Assembly: GCA_964593155.1 (NCBI GenBank)
Contig: CAZQHE010000003.1
Span: forward strand, 9,869-73,868
DNA from: JAJRXK01 sp964593155
GTDB lineage: Bacteria > Krumholzibacteriota > Krumholzibacteriia > JAJRXK01
Length of the DNA stretch: 64,000 nt
Reading direction: 5' to 3'
The position numbers were made by a program, and so were the translations under genes. Below the pieces are notes generated by a model. It worked only from the letters and a program-made list of their open reading frames with translations. It had not been told where the DNA came from and did no database searches. Each line of letters begins with the position of its first letter. Position 1 is the first letter of the stretch. Of this stretch, positions 39,645 to 49,161 are shown one piece after another.

Positions 39645-41891
39645 GTGTCCAGAGCCGCGGCTCGTTTCTCGGCGTTCCTCTGCCTACTCGCCGCCGTCGT
39701 CGTGCCCGCGGCGGCGAACGCGGTGTCGATCGACTTCCGCGTGCGCATGGCCCACCAGATCGAACTCGGCAACTTCGATCCCGCGACCGAGTTCGTCGAC
39801 CTCGCCGGACCCTTCAACGGCTGGGGTGCCGAGGAACTGATCGTCCTGTCCGACGCCGACGGCGACTCGATCCACGAGGTCACCGTGCACGGCTTCACCC
39901 CGGGCGAGACCATCGAGTTCAAGTTCCGTCTGAACGGCGATTGGGACGGCCGCGAGGAGTTCCCGGGCGGCGGACCCAACCGCAGCTACACGGTCCGGTC
40001 GAGCGACAACGAGATCCTCGTTTGGTACGGCGACCGCGCGCCCGACGCCGGCGTGGGCGAGCTGTCGTGGTGGAACGACACCGTGTTCTACGAGATCTTC
40101 GTGCGCAGCTTCCACGACAGCGACGGCGACGGCATCGGGGACTTCCAGGGCCTGACCGACAAGCTCGACTACCTGAACGACGGCGACCCGAGCACCGACG
40201 ACGACCTGGGCGTGACCGGGATCTGGCTGATGCCTATCCACGAGTCGCCGACCTATCACGGCTACGACACGATCGATTACCGCTCGATCAACCCGGACTA
40301 CGGCACGCTCGAGGACTTCCGCACCTTCCTCGACGCCGCCCACGCCCGCGGGATCCGCGTGATCATCGACTACGTCATGAACCACGCGTCGACACAGCAC
40401 CCGTGGTTCGTCGCGGCCCGGCAGGGCAACCCCACGTATCGTGACTACTTCGTGTGGTCTCCGAGCGATCCCGGACAGACCGGACCCTGGGGCCAGCCGG
40501 TGTGGCACCGCGATGCTTCGGGGTACTACTACTACGGGCTGTTCTGGAGCGGCATGCCCGACCTGAACTACGACGAACCGGCAGTGCGAACGGCGATGTT
40601 CGACACGGCCACGTGGTGGCTCGACACGATCGGCGTCGACGGCTTCCGGCTCGACGCGGTCCTTTACATCGACGAGACCGACGGGCAGCTGCAGAACACC
40701 CCGGAGACCTTCGACTTCTGGCGCGACTTCAACCTGCACGTGAAGTCGGTGGACCCCGACGCCATGTCGGTGGGCGAGGCCTGGACGAACTCCTCGACCG
40801 TCCGCCAGTACGTGATCGAGGACCGTCTGGATTTCTGCTTCGAGTTCGAGCTGGCCAATGCCATGCTCGGCGCCGTGAACAGCGGCGACGCGCAGGGCCT
40901 GGCCTACAAGGCCGACCAGGTCTACGGGCTCTACCCCTACCTGCAGTACGCCACCTTCCTCACCAACCACGACCAGAACCGCGTGATGAACGTGCTCGGC
41001 GAGGACGTCGATCGCATGAAGGTGGCCGCGGGAATCTACCTCACCCAGCCCGGCGTGCCCTTCCTCTACTACGGCGAGGAAGTGGGCATGCTCGGCACCA
41101 AGCCCGATCCCGAGATCCGGCGCCCCATGCAGTGGACCGATGGCCCGAACGCCGGCTTCACCACCGGTGTGCCCTGGAACGAGATCGGACCGAACGCCGC
41201 GGACTTCAACGTCGAGGACCTGCGACAGGACCCGAATTCCCTGTGGAGCTGGTACCGCGATCTCGTCGCCGTACGCAACGACACACCGGCGCTTCGTCGC
41301 GGCGAGTACCTGCCGCTCGCAACCGGGGATCCGACGGTGCTCGCCTACCTGCGCCGCTACGAGGCGCAGACGGTGCTCTGCATGATCAACGTGGGCGACA
41401 CCGCACGCAGTGGAGTCACCCTCGACGGCACCAGCGACCAGTGGGCGGCCGGAGACGTGGTCCTGCGCGATCTCCTGGGCACCGATCCGGACATCGACAC
41501 GACGATCGACCCGTCCTTCGACCTCGCCGGGCTCGACCTCGACGCGCACGACGTGCGGATCTACGAGGTCACGCGAGCGACGGGTGTGGACGAGCCCACC
41601 GAAGATCCCGAGACGGGCTTCCACCTGCGGCCACTGCGCCCCAATCCCTTCGACGGTTCCACGACGATCCGCTACACGCTGAGCGAGACGACGCAGGTGC
41701 GGTTGGCCGTGTACGACCTCGCCGGCCGCGAGGTCGCCCGGCTACACGAGGGATCGGTCGCGGCCGGAAGCCACACGGTGCACTGGTCCGGCCGCGACGA
41801 CCGTCAGCGCCGCCTGGGCAGTGGCGTGTACTTCGTGCGGCTGCAGGCCGACGGCCGCAGCCGGGTCGAGAAGGCGATCCTGACCCGCTGA
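39645..41891 (+). CDS. secreted alpha-amylase-family (GH13) glycosidase with N-terminal starch-binding module and FlgD-like tail
   Basis: The protein has 748 residues. The signal peptide (FSAFLCLLAAVVVPAAANA) is followed by a CBM48/CBM20-like module (DLAGPFNGWGAEELIVLSDA). The GH13 barrel has FYEIFVRSFHDSDGDGIGDF, the nucleophile Asp337 in GFRLDA, the acid Glu378 in GEAW and Asp443 in TNHDQNR, so all three catalytic residues are intact. A C-terminal beta domain and the FlgD-like sorting tail (RPNPFDGSTTIRY) end it. It breaks alpha-glucans outside the cell. The start is GTG with GGAAGG upstream. It converges on the isomerase gene with only 12 bp between stops. Confidence 0.93.
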   Translation: MSRAAARFSAFLCLLAAVVVPAAANAVSIDFRVRMAHQIELGNFDPATEFVDLAGPFNGWGAEELIVLSDADGDSIHEVTVHGFTPGETIEFKFRLNGDWDGREEFPGGGPNRSYTVRSSDNEILVWYGDRAPDAGVGELSWWNDTVFYEIFVRSFHDSDGDGIGDFQGLTDKLDYLNDGDPSTDDDLGVTGIWLMPIHESPTYHGYDTIDYRSINPDYGTLEDFRTFLDAAHARGIRVIIDYVMNHASTQHPWFVAARQGNPTYRDYFVWSPSDPGQTGPWGQPVWHRDASGYYYYGLFWSGMPDLNYDEPAVRTAMFDTATWWLDTIGVDGFRLDAVLYIDETDGQLQNTPETFDFWRDFNLHVKSVDPDAMSVGEAWTNSSTVRQYVIEDRLDFCFEFELANAMLGAVNSGDAQGLAYKADQVYGLYPYLQYATFLTNHDQNRVMNVLGEDVDRMKVAAGIYLTQPGVPFLYYGEEVGMLGTKPDPEIRRPMQWTDGPNAGFTTGVPWNEIGPNAADFNVEDLRQDPNSLWSWYRDLVAVRNDTPALRRGEYLPLATGDPTVLAYLRRYEAQTVLCMINVGDTARSGVTLDGTSDQWAAGDVVLRDLLGTDPDIDTTIDPSFDLAGLDLDAHDVRIYEVTRATGVDEPTEDPETGFHLRPLRPNPFDGSTTIRYTLSETTQVRLAVYDLAGREVARLHEGSVAAGSHTVHWSGRDDRQRRLGSGVYFVRLQADGRSRVEKAILTR

Positions 41892-41903
41892 TCGCGCCGA
41901 CGA

Positions 41904-42800
41904 TCAGGCCTTCTCCTCGATGTCCATGCTCTGCAGCGGGCCCTCGCCTGTCCTGCCGAAGAGCGCCACCCGACGCGACAGGTCACGCAGGAACCATCGG
42001 GCGTGTCGCGCGCGCTCGAGCATCTCGTCGGGTTCGACTTCGAGGTCGCCGGACAGCTCGAGCACGAGCCCGCCGGCGAAGCGGATCCTCCGCAGCTCGC
42101 CCACCAGACGCAGCCAGTCGATCTCGCCCTCGCCGGGGGGCAGGTGGTCGTCGTAGTCGCCCCGGTTGTCGTGGACGTGCAACATGCGCAGGTGTCCGGC
42201 GAACTTGCGCACGATCTCGGTGATGTCGCGCGCGAGGTGCGCGTGACCGGTGTCCAGACACACGCCCACCTCGACCCGCCGGATGTCGCCGAGGATCCAC
42301 AGCATGTCGCTGGCGTTGCCGAACAACAGGTGCGGTAACATGTTCTCGAGGCAGAAGCCGATCCCGAGCTGCGCGCAGCGCTGCGACACGACGTCGAGAA
42401 CCGAGGCCGCGTTCCGCAGACGGTGCAAGCGTTCCTCGGCCGGCGGCTCCTCCGACATCTCCGGCCCCGGGTGGATCACGAAGTACCGCACGTTCATCTG
42501 CGCCGCGGCTTCGGCCGATCGCAGGATCTCCTCGCGCGAATAGGCACGCCTCTCGTCGTCGAGCGACGTGATGTCGATGTCCCGCCCGTAGGGCGCGTGG
42601 AAGGAGTATGCCTCGAGGTTCAGATCGCGCAGTCTTCGCACCAGGGACTCGAGCGCATCGCGGTCGTGGTAGTCGAAGTGCTTCTCGGCGGAACAGATCT
42701 CCAGCATGGAGAATCCGCCGTGGTAGATGGGTTCGAGGACGTCGAAGATGCTCCGGTCGTAGAAGCAGCCCGTCGACAGACCCACCGGCCAGTCGCTCAT
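41904..42800 (-). CDS. xylose-isomerase-like TIM-barrel protein (sugar phosphate isomerase/epimerase or endonuclease IV-like)
   Basis: The protein has 298 residues with the AP-endonuclease-2/TIM-barrel fold. Metal-binding positions appear in YFVIHPGPEMSEE, GFCLENMLPH, GVCLDTGHAHLA, LRMLHVHDNRGDYDDH and LVLELSGD. Family members isomerise or epimerise sugars, or nick DNA at abasic sites (Nfo). The LDTGHAH and HVHDNRG motifs are shared by both kinds. The ATG at 42800 overlaps the stop of the upstream AEP-like gene (ATGA); a second ATG at 42806 sits too near the ribosome site. Coupling to a nucleic-acid enzyme keeps a DNA-repair role possible, though a sugar isomerase is the default reading. Confidence 0.8.
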   Translation of the reverse strand: MSDWPVGLSTGCFYDRSIFDVLEPIYHGGFSMLEICSAEKHFDYHDRDALESLVRRLRDLNLEAYSFHAPYGRDIDITSLDDERRAYSREEILRSAEAAAQMNVRYFVIHPGPEMSEEPPAEERLHRLRNAASVLDVVSQRCAQLGIGFCLENMLPHLLFGNASDMLWILGDIRRVEVGVCLDTGHAHLARDITEIVRKFAGHLRMLHVHDNRGDYDDHLPPGEGEIDWLRLVGELRRIRFAGGLVLELSGDLEVEPDEMLERARHARWFLRDLSRRVALFGRTGEGPLQSMDIEEKA

Positions 42801-44191
42801 GTCCATCTCCTCTCCAGCGCGCGCCGTCGCCAGTCGGTGAGGTCACAATCCCCGAAGGGCCGCGCGCACAGGCCCTTCTCCTTCTCCGACTGGCAGTTGT
42901 AGTCGACGAGTTCGTCGTTGCCGACGGCGATCCAGCTCGCGAAGAGCCGGGTGTAGAAGTCGGCCCGGGTGGCGGCGTCGTAGTGGTACCAGCGGCCGCC
43001 CCATCCGTGGTCGCGCTCGTACTTCGAACGGATCAGTCCGGCCACGTCGCGGGGGTGCCACCCGTCGGCCCACAGGGTGGCCACCAGACGGCGGATCCCC
43101 GCCGGTTGCAGCAGGACGTCGTTCGGCCTCCGGACCGATTCGGCCACGCAGGGTGGCAATCGGTCGAGGTCCAGCGTGTCGTAGGTCTCGGCCCAGCGCT
43201 CCGGTGGCTCGGGCTGGTGGTCGTAGTACCAGTCGTGGAACCGGGCCAGCGGCGAGCCGCGGTAGTCCTCGATCAGTCGACGGGTTCCGTCGGATCCGTC
43301 GGGGATGCGAGCCGACGCCCGCCGCGCCAGGTCCCGGGCCCGGTCGGGATCGCGCATGACGTCGATCGCCGCCCTGGTGTCGAACTCGTGCTGTGGTACG
43401 GCGAAGAGCAGGGGCAGTCCGGCGTGTCGATCGGGCGAGAACAGCCCCGGCTTCAGCCAGGGCTTCAGGTAGGCCGAGAAGGGCACGCGGATCATTCGCG
43501 TGTGTACCGGATCGCCGTATTCGGACAGATCGATCGACAGACCCTCGCGCCCCCGCTCTCCGGGCCCCACCCGGACGTCGGTCAACTCGACGGGGATCTC
43601 GCAGTGCGGCGCCGCCTCCTCCACGAAGCGATGCGAAAGACGCTCCATGACCAGACCCAGCCCGGCGTGTCCCCGGCACGCCTCCACCGGAAGTCGGTCC
43701 CCCCGTGGCGAGCGGATGGTCGCATTCGTCAGAGCCATGTGGCGCGGCATCCGGCCCATGGCGACGAGCGAGGACGCCGCGGGCGTTCCGTACGGGACGC
43801 GCCACACGAAGTGGTGTCCGCGGCCGGTGAGCAGGTGTAATGCGGACACGCCGTAGTCGGCCAGCACCTCTTCGATGGCATCCACCAGGGGCTGCTGGAG
43901 CCGGAACGCGCGCTGCGGATCCTCGATTGCCTCGCCAGGGTAGTCGTAGTTCACGTACTCGATGTCGAGGTGTGCGATCAGCCCCTCGTGGTCCCAGAGT
44001 GAGCGGCCGACCTCCCATCCCGCCTCGAGGAACGCGTCGAGCCGCTCCGACCCGTGCCGGTGCACGCCGCCGTCGGCGCTGTCGCAACGGCACAGGTACG
44101 CGCAGGTCGCCTCGCCGTCGGAGGGACCACCCAGGAACTCCCGCATGCGCCGGCGCACATGGGGATCGCCGTAGTACGAACGCAGGTCCAC
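42797..44191 (-). CDS. stand-alone archaeo-eukaryotic primase (AEP) superfamily-like protein
   Basis: The protein has 464 residues and no close family is recognised. Three AEP-like motifs occur in order and at plausible spacing: HLDIEYVNYD (Asp76, Glu78; motif I hhDhE), LLTGRGHHFVW (His126/127; motif II) and LSIDLSEYGDPVHTRMIRVP (Asp221; motif III with the RxP that follows). The C-terminal helical part resembles primase C-terminal regions. Two cysteine sets, Cys30/34/36 and Cys433/442/449, could bind zinc or an iron-sulfur cluster. There is no helicase domain. It is first in an operon with a TIM-barrel gene and divergent from a P-type ATPase. AEP membership is a motif-based inference; the function may be priming, repair synthesis or something new. 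Confidence 0.6.
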   Translation of the reverse strand: MDLRSYYGDPHVRRRMREFLGGPSDGEATCAYLCRCDSADGGVHRHGSERLDAFLEAGWEVGRSLWDHEGLIAHLDIEYVNYDYPGEAIEDPQRAFRLQQPLVDAIEEVLADYGVSALHLLTGRGHHFVWRVPYGTPAASSLVAMGRMPRHMALTNATIRSPRGDRLPVEACRGHAGLGLVMERLSHRFVEEAAPHCEIPVELTDVRVGPGERGREGLSIDLSEYGDPVHTRMIRVPFSAYLKPWLKPGLFSPDRHAGLPLLFAVPQHEFDTRAAIDVMRDPDRARDLARRASARIPDGSDGTRRLIEDYRGSPLARFHDWYYDHQPEPPERWAETYDTLDLDRLPPCVAESVRRPNDVLLQPAGIRRLVATLWADGWHPRDVAGLIRSKYERDHGWGGRWYHYDAATRADFYTRLFASWIAVGNDELVDYNCQSEKEKGLCARPFGDCDLTDWRRRALERRWT

Positions 44192-44392
44192 GGTCTCGGT
44201 CCGTTTCGGCCCGGAGACGGGCCGGTGTGGGGTGGAGTCCCAGGATGGCCCCGCGACACCGGGAAGTCAGAGGGGGGATCTCCCGAGGAGCCGGTCCGGA
44301 GGCGACACCCGGGCCCGTCGTGCGACGACCCGCCCTCGGGTCGGGCGCTCCCCGGTCGCGGTCGGGTGCGGTGCCTGCGACCGTCCTGTCCC

Positions 44393-47074
44393 ATGGACAC
44401 CACCGCCGACCGCACCGCCGCCCCTCCCTGGCAGAGGGACGTCGACGACGTCCTCGCGTCCTTCGACGTCGACTCCGAGCAGGGGCTCGATGCGCGTGCC
44501 GTCGAGAACCGCCGTCGGGAGTACGGCCCGAACCAACTGCACGACGTCGAGCACGAGAGCACCCTCGGGATCCTCGTCCGTCAGTTCCGCAGCCTGATCA
44601 TGCTCGTGCTGTTCGCCGCCGTCGTCCTGTCGGCGGCGTTCGGCAACACCATCGACGCGGCGGCCATCGCCGTGGCCATGCTGATCAACGCCGGAATCGG
44701 TTTCCTCACCGAGTTGCGGGCGTTGCGTTCGATGGAGGCACTCCAGGAGCTCGACCGGCGTTTCGCCACCGTGCTGCGCGAGGGCGACCAGAGCGAGATC
44801 GAGGCCGAGGACCTGGTCCCCGGCGACGTCGTGCTGGTCGAGGCCGGCGACGTGGTCACCGCCGACATCCGGCTGGTCGAGGCGAACAACCTGCAGGTCG
44901 ACGAGTCCGCGCTCACCGGCGAATCGGTCCCCGTGGGCAAACACCGCGATGCGGTCGAGCCCGAGACCCCGCTGTCCGAACGCAGCTGCATGCTCTACAA
45001 GGGCACGGCGATCACGCAGGGATCGGGGCGCGGCGTGGCCGTGGCCACCGGCATGCAGACCGAGATCGGCGGCGTCACCTCGCTGGTGAAGGAGGCCGAG
45101 AGCGAAGAGGACCCCCTGAGCCAGCGTCTGGACGCCCTGGCCTCGCGCCTGGTCCAGGGCATCGTGGCCGTGGTGGTGATCGCCGGCGGCGCCGGCCTGC
45201 TCGCCGGCAAGGAACTGGTGTTCATGATCGAGACCGCGGTCGCCCTCTTCGTGGCCGCCGTCCCCGAGGGCCTGCCGATCGTGGCCACCCTGGCCCTGGC
45301 CCGCGGTATGCACCGCATGGCCAAGCGCCACGCCCTGGTGCGTCGCCTGTCGGCCGTGCAGACGCTGGGCTCGACCAACGTGCTGCTCACCGACAAGACG
45401 GGCACGCTCACCGAGAACCTGATGACCGCCACCGACCTGCGCCTCGACGACCGCCAAGTCGAGATCAGCGGAACCGGTCTGTCGACCCGCGGGGAGTTCA
45501 GCGTCGACGGCGACGAGATCGAACCCGACGACGACCGGCTTCGCGAGGCGCTGCGCGTGGGTACGCTGTGCACCAACGCCAGCCTGGGCGACGACGGTGA
45601 GGCGACGGGCGATCCGACCGAGGTCGCCCTGCTCGTCCTCGGCGCCAAGGCCGGCCTCACCCGGGACGACCTGCTCGCCGAGAACGAAGAGGTCCACGAG
45701 CACGCCTTCGACCCGTCGATCAAGATGATGGCAACCGTCCACCGCACCGGCGAGGGTCACTTCGCCGCCGTCAAGGGAGCGCCGGAGGCCGTGCTCGAGG
45801 TCTGCTCGCGCGTCGTGACCGCCGAGGGCCCCCGCGAACTCGATGACGACGCGCGCGTGCGGTGGCGCGACGAGAACCACCGCCTGGCCTCGCAGGGCCG
45901 ACGCGTGCTCGCACTGGCCCGGCGAGACCTCGACGATCCCGACACCGACGACGTCTACGGCGATCTCGACCTGATCGGCCTGGTCGGACTGCTCGACCCG
46001 GTACGCGACGAGGTCCGGGCGCCGATCGAGACCGCCCGTCACGCCGGCATCCGCGTGGTGATGATCACCGGCGATCAGCAGGAGACGGCCGTCGCCGTGG
46101 CCCGCGACCTCGAACTGCTCGAGGACGAGGGTCAGGACGTGGCCGGCAGCGAGATCCGCGGGCCCGACGACGCCGACGACGCCACCCGCGAGCGCCTGCT
46201 CGACGCCACGGTCTTCCACCGCGCCTCACCCGAACAGAAGCTCGACCTGATCGCCCTGCACCAGTCGGCGGGATCGGTCGTCGGCATGACCGGCGACGGC
46301 GTGAACGACGCGCCGGCCCTCGAGAAGGCCGACATCGGAATCGCCATGGGAGAGCGCGGCGAGCCCGTGGCCGCTGATGCCGCCGACATCATCCTCGAGG
46401 ACGACCGCCTCGACACGGTGGCCATGGCCGTCGAGCAGGGCCGGATCATCTTCGACAACGTGCGCAACTTCGTGGTGTACATGATCTCGGGGAACATCGG
46501 CGAGATCCTCATGGTGCTCCTGGCCGCGCTGGTCGGCGCGCCGCTGCCGCTGCTTCCCCTGCAGATCCTCTACATCAACGCGGTGAACGACATCTTCCCC
46601 GCCCTGGCCCTGGGCGTCGGGCCCGGCGGTGGGCACGAGATGGATGGCCCCCCGCGCGCGCCGGGCGAGCCGATCCTCACCCGCCGGCATTGGATCTCCC
46701 TGGCCGTGCTGGGCGCCGTGGTCGGACTCCCCGTGCTCGCGGGCTTCGCCTTCTGCCTCACCGTCCTGGACATGCCGGCCGCCGAGGCGACCACCGTCAG
46801 CTTCCTGGCCGTGGCCTTCGCGCGCTTGTGGCACGTGTTCAACATGCGCGAGGCCGACTCCGACCTCTGGCGCAACCGCGTGACCACCAATCGCTGGGTG
46901 TGGGGTGCGCTCGTGCTGTGCGTGGGGCTGCTCCTGGCCGCCGCCCACGTGCCCGTGCTGGCCCGGGTGCTCGACGTCGTCCCGCCCGATCCGTCGACCT
47001 GGGCCCTGATCGTGGGCATCAGCCTGGTGCCCCTGCTGCTCGGGCAGATCCTGAAGGCCCTGCGCTGGGTCTGA
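44393..47074 (+). CDS. P-type (P2, calcium/sodium-type) cation-transporting ATPase
   Basis: The protein has 893 residues with the full P2 layout: an N-terminal cytoplasmic segment, the actuator with LTGESVPVGK, helix M4 with AVPEGLPIVATLALARGM, and the phosphorylation motif DKTGTLT with Asp334. The nucleotide-binding domain (FDPSIKMMATV, KGAPEAV) and the hinge TGDGVNDAPAL follow, then six C-terminal helices. The PEGLP motif is typical of SERCA/PMCA and Na+ pumps, so Ca2+ or Na+ export is most likely. The ATG at 44393 begins the family-like sequence although the frame is open further 5'. It leads a block of plus-strand genes ending with the N-ATPase. Confidence 0.9.
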   Translation: MDTTADRTAAPPWQRDVDDVLASFDVDSEQGLDARAVENRRREYGPNQLHDVEHESTLGILVRQFRSLIMLVLFAAVVLSAAFGNTIDAAAIAVAMLINAGIGFLTELRALRSMEALQELDRRFATVLREGDQSEIEAEDLVPGDVVLVEAGDVVTADIRLVEANNLQVDESALTGESVPVGKHRDAVEPETPLSERSCMLYKGTAITQGSGRGVAVATGMQTEIGGVTSLVKEAESEEDPLSQRLDALASRLVQGIVAVVVIAGGAGLLAGKELVFMIETAVALFVAAVPEGLPIVATLALARGMHRMAKRHALVRRLSAVQTLGSTNVLLTDKTGTLTENLMTATDLRLDDRQVEISGTGLSTRGEFSVDGDEIEPDDDRLREALRVGTLCTNASLGDDGEATGDPTEVALLVLGAKAGLTRDDLLAENEEVHEHAFDPSIKMMATVHRTGEGHFAAVKGAPEAVLEVCSRVVTAEGPRELDDDARVRWRDENHRLASQGRRVLALARRDLDDPDTDDVYGDLDLIGLVGLLDPVRDEVRAPIETARHAGIRVVMITGDQQETAVAVARDLELLEDEGQDVAGSEIRGPDDADDATRERLLDATVFHRASPEQKLDLIALHQSAGSVVGMTGDGVNDAPALEKADIGIAMGERGEPVAADAADIILEDDRLDTVAMAVEQGRIIFDNVRNFVVYMISGNIGEILMVLLAALVGAPLPLLPLQILYINAVNDIFPALALGVGPGGGHEMDGPPRAPGEPILTRRHWISLAVLGAVVGLPVLAGFAFCLTVLDMPAAEATTVSFLAVAFARLWHVFNMREADSDLWRNRVTTNRWVWGALVLCVGLLLAAAHVPVLARVLDVVPPDPSTWALIVGISLVPLLLGQILKALRWV

Positions 47075-47169
47075 TGGGGCAGACCCCCGCCCCCACGAGC
47101 GGAATCGACCCGAACGCCCGGCGCGCCCCGCCGGGTCTAGCTTCCAACGCCACCAGGAAAGGAGACGTC

Positions 47170-48186
47170 ATGAGCGAGACACGTGTGGGAATCAATGGTT
47201 TCGGACGCATCGGCCGCGCCGTCTTCCGTCAGGCCCTCGACCGGGACGACGTCACGGTCGTGGCGATCAACGATCTCGTTCCGGCGGACGACCTGGCCTA
47301 CCTGCTGCGCTACGACACCGTCTACGGGCGTCTGGGATCCGACGTCGCCCTCGAGGACGGACAGCTCCGGGTGGGTGACCTGCGGGTGGCGGTGAGTTCG
47401 GAGAAGGACCCGTCGTCGATCCGCTGGTCCGACCACGACGTCGACGTGGTCGTCGAGGCCACCGGTGCCTTCCGCGCGAGGGAGAAGGCAGCGGCGCACC
47501 TGCAGCACGCACCCCGGGTGCTGATCAGTGCCCCGTCGGACGACGCCGACGCACACATCGTGCACGGCGTGAACCACGACGTGTTCGATCCCGAGGCGCA
47601 CCAGGTGGTCTCGGCGACCTCTTGCACCACGAACTGTCTCGTGCCCATGCTCCACGTACTCGACGAGGCCTTCGGACTCGAACTCGCCACCTTCACCACC
47701 GTCCACGCCTACACCGCCAGTCAGACGCTGGTCGACACCGCGGCCCGCAAACGGCGCCGCGGCCGCGCGGCGGGGGTGAACCTGATCCCCACCTCGACCG
47801 GTGCGGCCAAGGCCAGCGAACGGGCCCTGCCGCACCTGGCCGGGCGAATCGAGGGCATGGCCATGCGCGCGCCGGTGCCCGTGGGCTCGGTGACCGATCT
47901 CGTCGCCCAGCTTCGCGACCCCGTCGACACGAAGAAGATCGTCAGTGCCTTCCGCACCGTGGCCCACGGGGCCCTGCAGGGCGTGCTGCGCCTCGAGGAG
48001 CAGGAGATCGTCTCGTGCGACATCGTCGGCGACCCGCACAGCTGCGTGATCGACCAGGCGTCGCTGGGCGTCCAGGGCGATCACACCGCCAAGATCCTCG
48101 GGTGGTACGACAATGAATGGGGCTACTCGGCCCGATTGCTCGACCTGAGCGCGCACATGGCCGGTGTCGTCGGTACGAAGTCCTGA
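47170..48186 (+). CDS. gap: glyceraldehyde-3-phosphate dehydrogenase, class I
   Basis: The protein has 338 residues, the classical length. It has the NAD-binding VGINGFGRIGR, the catalytic Cys152 in SATSCTTNC, the substrate loop HAYTASQTLVD and the C-terminal GWYDNEWGYSARL. It converts glyceraldehyde-3-phosphate, NAD+ and phosphate to 1,3-bisphosphoglycerate. Some variable surface residues are unusual for the family and the protein is strongly acidic. The ribosome site aaaggagacgtc is strong. It is 15 bp before pfkB, so they are probably co-transcribed. Confidence 0.96.
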   Translation: MSETRVGINGFGRIGRAVFRQALDRDDVTVVAINDLVPADDLAYLLRYDTVYGRLGSDVALEDGQLRVGDLRVAVSSEKDPSSIRWSDHDVDVVVEATGAFRAREKAAAHLQHAPRVLISAPSDDADAHIVHGVNHDVFDPEAHQVVSATSCTTNCLVPMLHVLDEAFGLELATFTTVHAYTASQTLVDTAARKRRRGRAAGVNLIPTSTGAAKASERALPHLAGRIEGMAMRAPVPVGSVTDLVAQLRDPVDTKKIVSAFRTVAHGALQGVLRLEEQEIVSCDIVGDPHSCVIDQASLGVQGDHTAKILGWYDNEWGYSARLLDLSAHMAGVVGTKS

Positions 48187-48201
48187 CCGGCGGAGAGCGC
48201 C

Positions 48202-49161
48202 ATGGGGACGATCGGCACCTTCACCCTGAACCCCGCGGTCGACAAGCACTGCGCCGTGGGTCGTGTCGTGCACGACCGCAAGCTGCGGACCCACGACGTC
48301 CGCTACGACCCCGGCGGCGGCGGGTTGAACGTCGCCCGCGCCGCGGCCGAGATCGGGGCGACCGCCCGGGCATTCTTCACGGCCGGCGGAGCCATGGGCG
48401 ACCTGCTCCGCGAACTCCTCGCCGACGAAGGGGTGGAGCGCCACGCGATTCCGATCGCGGGCCTGACCCGCGAGAACCTGACGGTGATCGAGGAAGACAC
48501 CGATCAACAGTTCCGCTTCACCATGCCCGGTCCGGAGCTGCGCGACGAGGACCTCGATCGCTGTCACGAGGCCGTGGTCGAGGTCCTCGACGACCTCGAC
48601 GTGTTCGTGATCAGCGGCAGCGTGCCCGAGCACTGCGATCCCGGGATCTACGCCCGCTTGCTGCGGACCGCGCACGATCACGACGTGCGTAGCGTCGTCG
48701 ACACCAGCGGCCCGGCGCTGGAGGCGGCGCTGGCGGCCGGTCCGTCGTTGATCAAACCGAATCTGCGCGAACTCCGCTCGCTCACCGACGGCGATCTGCA
48801 GGACGACCGCGACATCGTCGACGCCGCCCGCTCCGTCGTGCGCGACCACGGCCTGGAAGCGGCCGTGGTGAGCATCGGCTCGGGCGGCGCCTTCCTCGTG
48901 ACGGCCGACGACTCCGAACGCTTCCATCCACCCACGGTGCCCATCCGCAGCCGGATCGGTGCGGGCGACAGCATGGTCGCGGGGCTGGTCGTCCGACTGG
49001 CCGACGGCGCGGAGCTGCGCGACGCCGTGCGGTACGGCGTGGCCGCCGGCGCGGCCGCCGTCATCACGCCGGGCAGCGAGCTCTGCCGACGCGACGACGT
49101 GGAACGCCTCGCCGCCGGCATGCAGGAGCAGAACACGGCACGACCGGGGGTCGACTCATGA
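48202..49161 (+). CDS. pfkB: 6-phosphofructokinase II (PfkB-family sugar kinase)
   Basis: The protein has 319 residues and ribokinase fold. It opens TFTLNPAVDKHC, has the PfkB signature PGGGGLNVARAAAEIG, then TMPGPEL, and the catalytic Asp256 in RIGAGDSMVAGL. These segments are closer to Pfk-2 than to 1-phosphofructokinase, but tagatose-6-phosphate or fructose-1-phosphate as substrate cannot be excluded. The stop overlaps the ATG of ppsA (ATGA), so glycolytic and gluconeogenic enzymes are translationally coupled. Confidence 0.87.
   Translation: MGTIGTFTLNPAVDKHCAVGRVVHDRKLRTHDVRYDPGGGGLNVARAAAEIGATARAFFTAGGAMGDLLRELLADEGVERHAIPIAGLTRENLTVIEEDTDQQFRFTMPGPELRDEDLDRCHEAVVEVLDDLDVFVISGSVPEHCDPGIYARLLRTAHDHDVRSVVDTSGPALEAALAAGPSLIKPNLRELRSLTDGDLQDDRDIVDAARSVVRDHGLEAAVVSIGSGGAFLVTADDSERFHPPTVPIRSRIGAGDSMVAGLVVRLADGAELRDAVRYGVAAGAAAVITPGSELCRRDDVERLAAGMQEQNTARPGVDS

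Noticed and set aside
47137..48927. Minus-strand frame antisense to gap and pfkB
   Set aside because: No domain, and the plus strand has intact catalytic motifs for both enzymes.
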